Below are positions 38,678-39,763 of a DNA stretch of 39,763 nt, one piece after another. A program made the translations under genes and the position numbers. Positions within the stretch are counted from its first letter, which is position 1; every line of letters starts with the position of its first letter. Below the pieces are notes generated by a model. That model was not told the origin of the DNA and ran no database searches. It saw only the letters and a program-made list of their open reading frames with translations. This DNA comes from Amycolatopsis acidicola (GTDB lineage: Bacteria > Actinomycetota > Actinomycetes > Mycobacteriales > Pseudonocardiaceae): contig NZ_VMNW02000082.1 of the NCBI RefSeq assembly GCF_007713735.2, positions 1 to 39,763 of the forward strand. Direction: 5' to 3'.

Positions 38678-39466
38678 TCACAGGTCCGGGAGGCCGAGTT
38701 CGAGGTTGGGGATCTGCAACCCGCCGTCGGCTTCCAGGACTTTGCCGGTGAAATACGCGCCGGCGGACGAGGCGAGGAACACCACGGTGGCGGCGATGTC
38801 CTCGGGCTCGCCGATGCGGTGCAGCGGGGTCGCCGCCTCCATTTTCGCCTTGATCTCCGGGTTGGCCACCACGATGTCCAGCGCCGAAGTGGCCACCGAG
38901 CCGACGGCGATGGCGTTCACGCGGATCTTCGGCGCCAGGTCCACGGCCGCCAGCCGCGTGTAGTGCGCGAGCGCGGCCTTCGCGGTGCCGTAGGCGGCGA
39001 ACCCCCGGCCCGCGATGCGGCCCATGTTCGAGGAGATGTTCACGACCGCGCCGCTGCCCGATTCCAGCATCGCCGGGGCGGCCGCGGTGGTGAGCGCGTG
39101 CGCGCTGGAAACGTTGAAGCGAAAGGCTTCTTCGAGGAACTCGGGAGTGCTTTCGAGCAACGGCCGGGGCAGGGTGCCGCCGACGTTGTTCACCACGATG
39201 TCGAGCCTGCCGAAGGTGTCCACCGCCGCCGTGGCGAGCGCGGCGACGGCCGCGGCATCGCTCAGGTCGGCCGGGACGACGTGCGCCCGGCGCCCGGTTT
39301 CGGCGATGCGCGCGGCCACCTTCGCGAGGTCTTCTTCGGTGCGGGAAGAGAGGACGACGTCGGCGCCGGCTTCGGCCAGCGCGACCGCGGCGGCGGCGCC
39401 GATGCCACGTCCGGACCCGGTGACCACGGCGACCTTGCCGTCGACCCGGAAGCGATCGAGGATCAT
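38678..39466 (-). CDS. SDR-family oxidoreductase under a KstR-type site
   Basis: A 262-residue classical SDR with TGSGRGIG (16-23), NNVGG in place of NNAG (93-97), Ser near 145 and Y159-x3-K163 in YGTAK. The C-terminal PEDIAATVVFLASSAGAYFTGKVLEADGG closes the fold. ATG 39466 lies 6 nt after TACAGT on the minus strand, overlapped by a perfect TNNAACNNGTTNNA motif, the KstR consensus for sterol-catabolism genes. The substrate is therefore possibly a steroid or steroid-derived CoA intermediate; this is inference. The gene end abuts lgt. Confidence 0.92.
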   Translation of the reverse strand: MILDRFRVDGKVAVVTGSGRGIGAAAAVALAEAGADVVLSSRTEEDLAKVAARIAETGRRAHVVPADLSDAAAVAALATAAVDTFGRLDIVVNNVGGTLPRPLLESTPEFLEEAFRFNVSSAHALTTAAAPAMLESGSGAVVNISSNMGRIAGRGFAAYGTAKAALAHYTRLAAVDLAPKIRVNAIAVGSVATSALDIVVANPEIKAKMEAATPLHRIGEPEDIAATVVFLASSAGAYFTGKVLEADGGLQIPNLELGLPDL

Positions 39467-39488
39467 GGCCCGACTGTAACAGGTTCTA
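39467..39488 (-). promoter_or_regulatory. SDR -10 box with KstR-type operator
   Basis: TGTAACAGGTTCTA (39475-39488) fits TNNAACNNGTTNNA at all fixed positions. It overlaps TACAGT (39473-39478, minus strand), which is 6 nt before the ATG, so a bound repressor would block the -10. Confidence 0.62.
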
Positions 39489-39506
39489 GTTTTTTGCGGG
39501 AGGCGT

Positions 39507-39541
39507 GAAAACGCCCCCACGGCGACGAGGCCGCGGGGGCG
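39507..39541 (-). terminator. terminator of the partial minus-strand gene
   Basis: Reading the minus strand, CGCCCCC (39541-39535) pairs with GGGGGCG (39518-39512), with an inner 4-bp CGGC/GCCG extension, then TTTT. It lies 7 bp after the stop of the Pro-rich gene. Confidence 0.7.
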
Positions 39542-39547
39542 GACGCC

Positions 39548-39763
39548 TCAGCGCATCACGGGGCCGCCGAAGTAGTCGTCGTCATCCCCGTCGTCGTCAC
39601 GAGGGCGGCGGCGCGGCTGCGGCTTCGGCGGACGTTGCGGGCCGTTCTTGTGGGACAACGGATCCTCGAAGTAGTCGTCCGAGGGCGGCGGCTGCTCCGG
39701 CGGTCGCACACGGGGCGCCGTCCGGTGCGGCTGCGGCGGCCGGGCAGGCGGGCCGGGCGGCTG
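39548..39763 (-). CDS. C-terminus of a Pro-rich acidic protein (partial)
   Basis: The last 71 residues of a protein running off the window. It is proline-, arginine- and aspartate-rich, with two related DDYF elements, DDYFEDPL and DDYFGGPV, the second at the extreme end. This is a disordered cytoplasmic tail of the type seen on actinobacterial membrane or signalling proteins; the folded part is outside the window. A hairpin terminator follows, which supports the frame. Confidence 0.6.
   Translation of the reverse strand, partial: QPPGPPARPPQPHRTAPRVRPPEQPPPSDDYFEDPLSHKNGPQRPPKPQPRRRPRDDDGDDDDYFGGPVMR

Noticed and set aside
1..39763. tRNA, rRNA, CRISPR array, insertion sequence or phage attachment site
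   Set aside because: No cloverleaf, no regularly spaced repeats with unique spacers, no transposase or integrase motifs and no long terminal inverted repeats were seen.

Overview
The window is high-GC actinobacterial DNA: open frames on every strand, many GTG and TTG starts, four-base ATGA/GTGA gene overlaps, F420-type enzymes, a SoxR with an actinobacterial-style box and a solitary EccE-like gene. The order nrtR/nadA-nadB-nadC ... hisD-hisC-hisB ... hisH-hisA ... hisF-hisI ... trpE-(Trp membrane protein)-trpC-trpB-trpA-lgt is the arrangement known from mycobacteria and relatives. Family content suggests Pseudonocardiaceae, probably Amycolatopsis-like; that placement is inference.

Layout. 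0.15-5.9 kb: a methyltransferase, a LON-domain protein and an NrtR-type Nudix regulator on the minus strand, divergent from nadA-nadB-nadC across an 8-bp-arm inverted repeat. 5.9-15.0 kb is accessory DNA between the nad and his blocks: a NarL-type histidine kinase and response regulator flanking an opposite-strand pair (EccE-like membrane protein plus a reductase-deaminase with RibD domains in swapped order), a hicAB toxin-antitoxin pair, a TetR-SDR pair with two tandem operators, a decayed LLM-oxidoreductase, two membrane proteins and a nitrilase-family amidase. 15.0-18.2 kb: hisD-hisC-hisB and a 52-residue membrane ORF. 18.2-24.7 kb is a second accessory block splitting the his genes: a predicted DNA-base-hypermodification protein, an MmpL transporter with divergent TetR and three phased operators, a GNAT, a DUF2695 protein, SoxR, and about 690 bp of gene-free, hairpin-rich DNA. 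24.76-26.15 kb: hisH and hisA. 26.2-29.55 kb is a third block on the minus strand (F420-type oxidoreductase, ABC-2 exporter, DMT-type membrane protein, TetR). 29.6-31.1 kb: hisF, a membrane protein, hisI, then a clear hairpin terminator. 31.3-32.2 kb: a small helical protein and another TetR. 32.3-38.7 kb: trpE, its membrane partner, a 17-codon leader ORF, trpC-trpB-trpA, a small membrane ORF and lgt. The end holds a KstR-motif-controlled SDR and the C-terminus of a Pro-rich acidic protein.

How the genes work together: the conserved core makes quinolinate/NAMN, histidine and tryptophan. No trpF, hisG or hisE is present. The hisA product carries the Arg and Trp of PriA, so it probably serves both the histidine and tryptophan pathways. 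The most unusual items are the hypermodification-family gene inserted in the his cluster, the swapped-order reductase-deaminase, the solitary EccE between two-component genes, the phased TetR operators, and a repeated promoter layout in which a TANNNT hexamer lies exactly 6 nt before the start codon. That layout occurs at eleven genes and predicts leaderless mRNAs.
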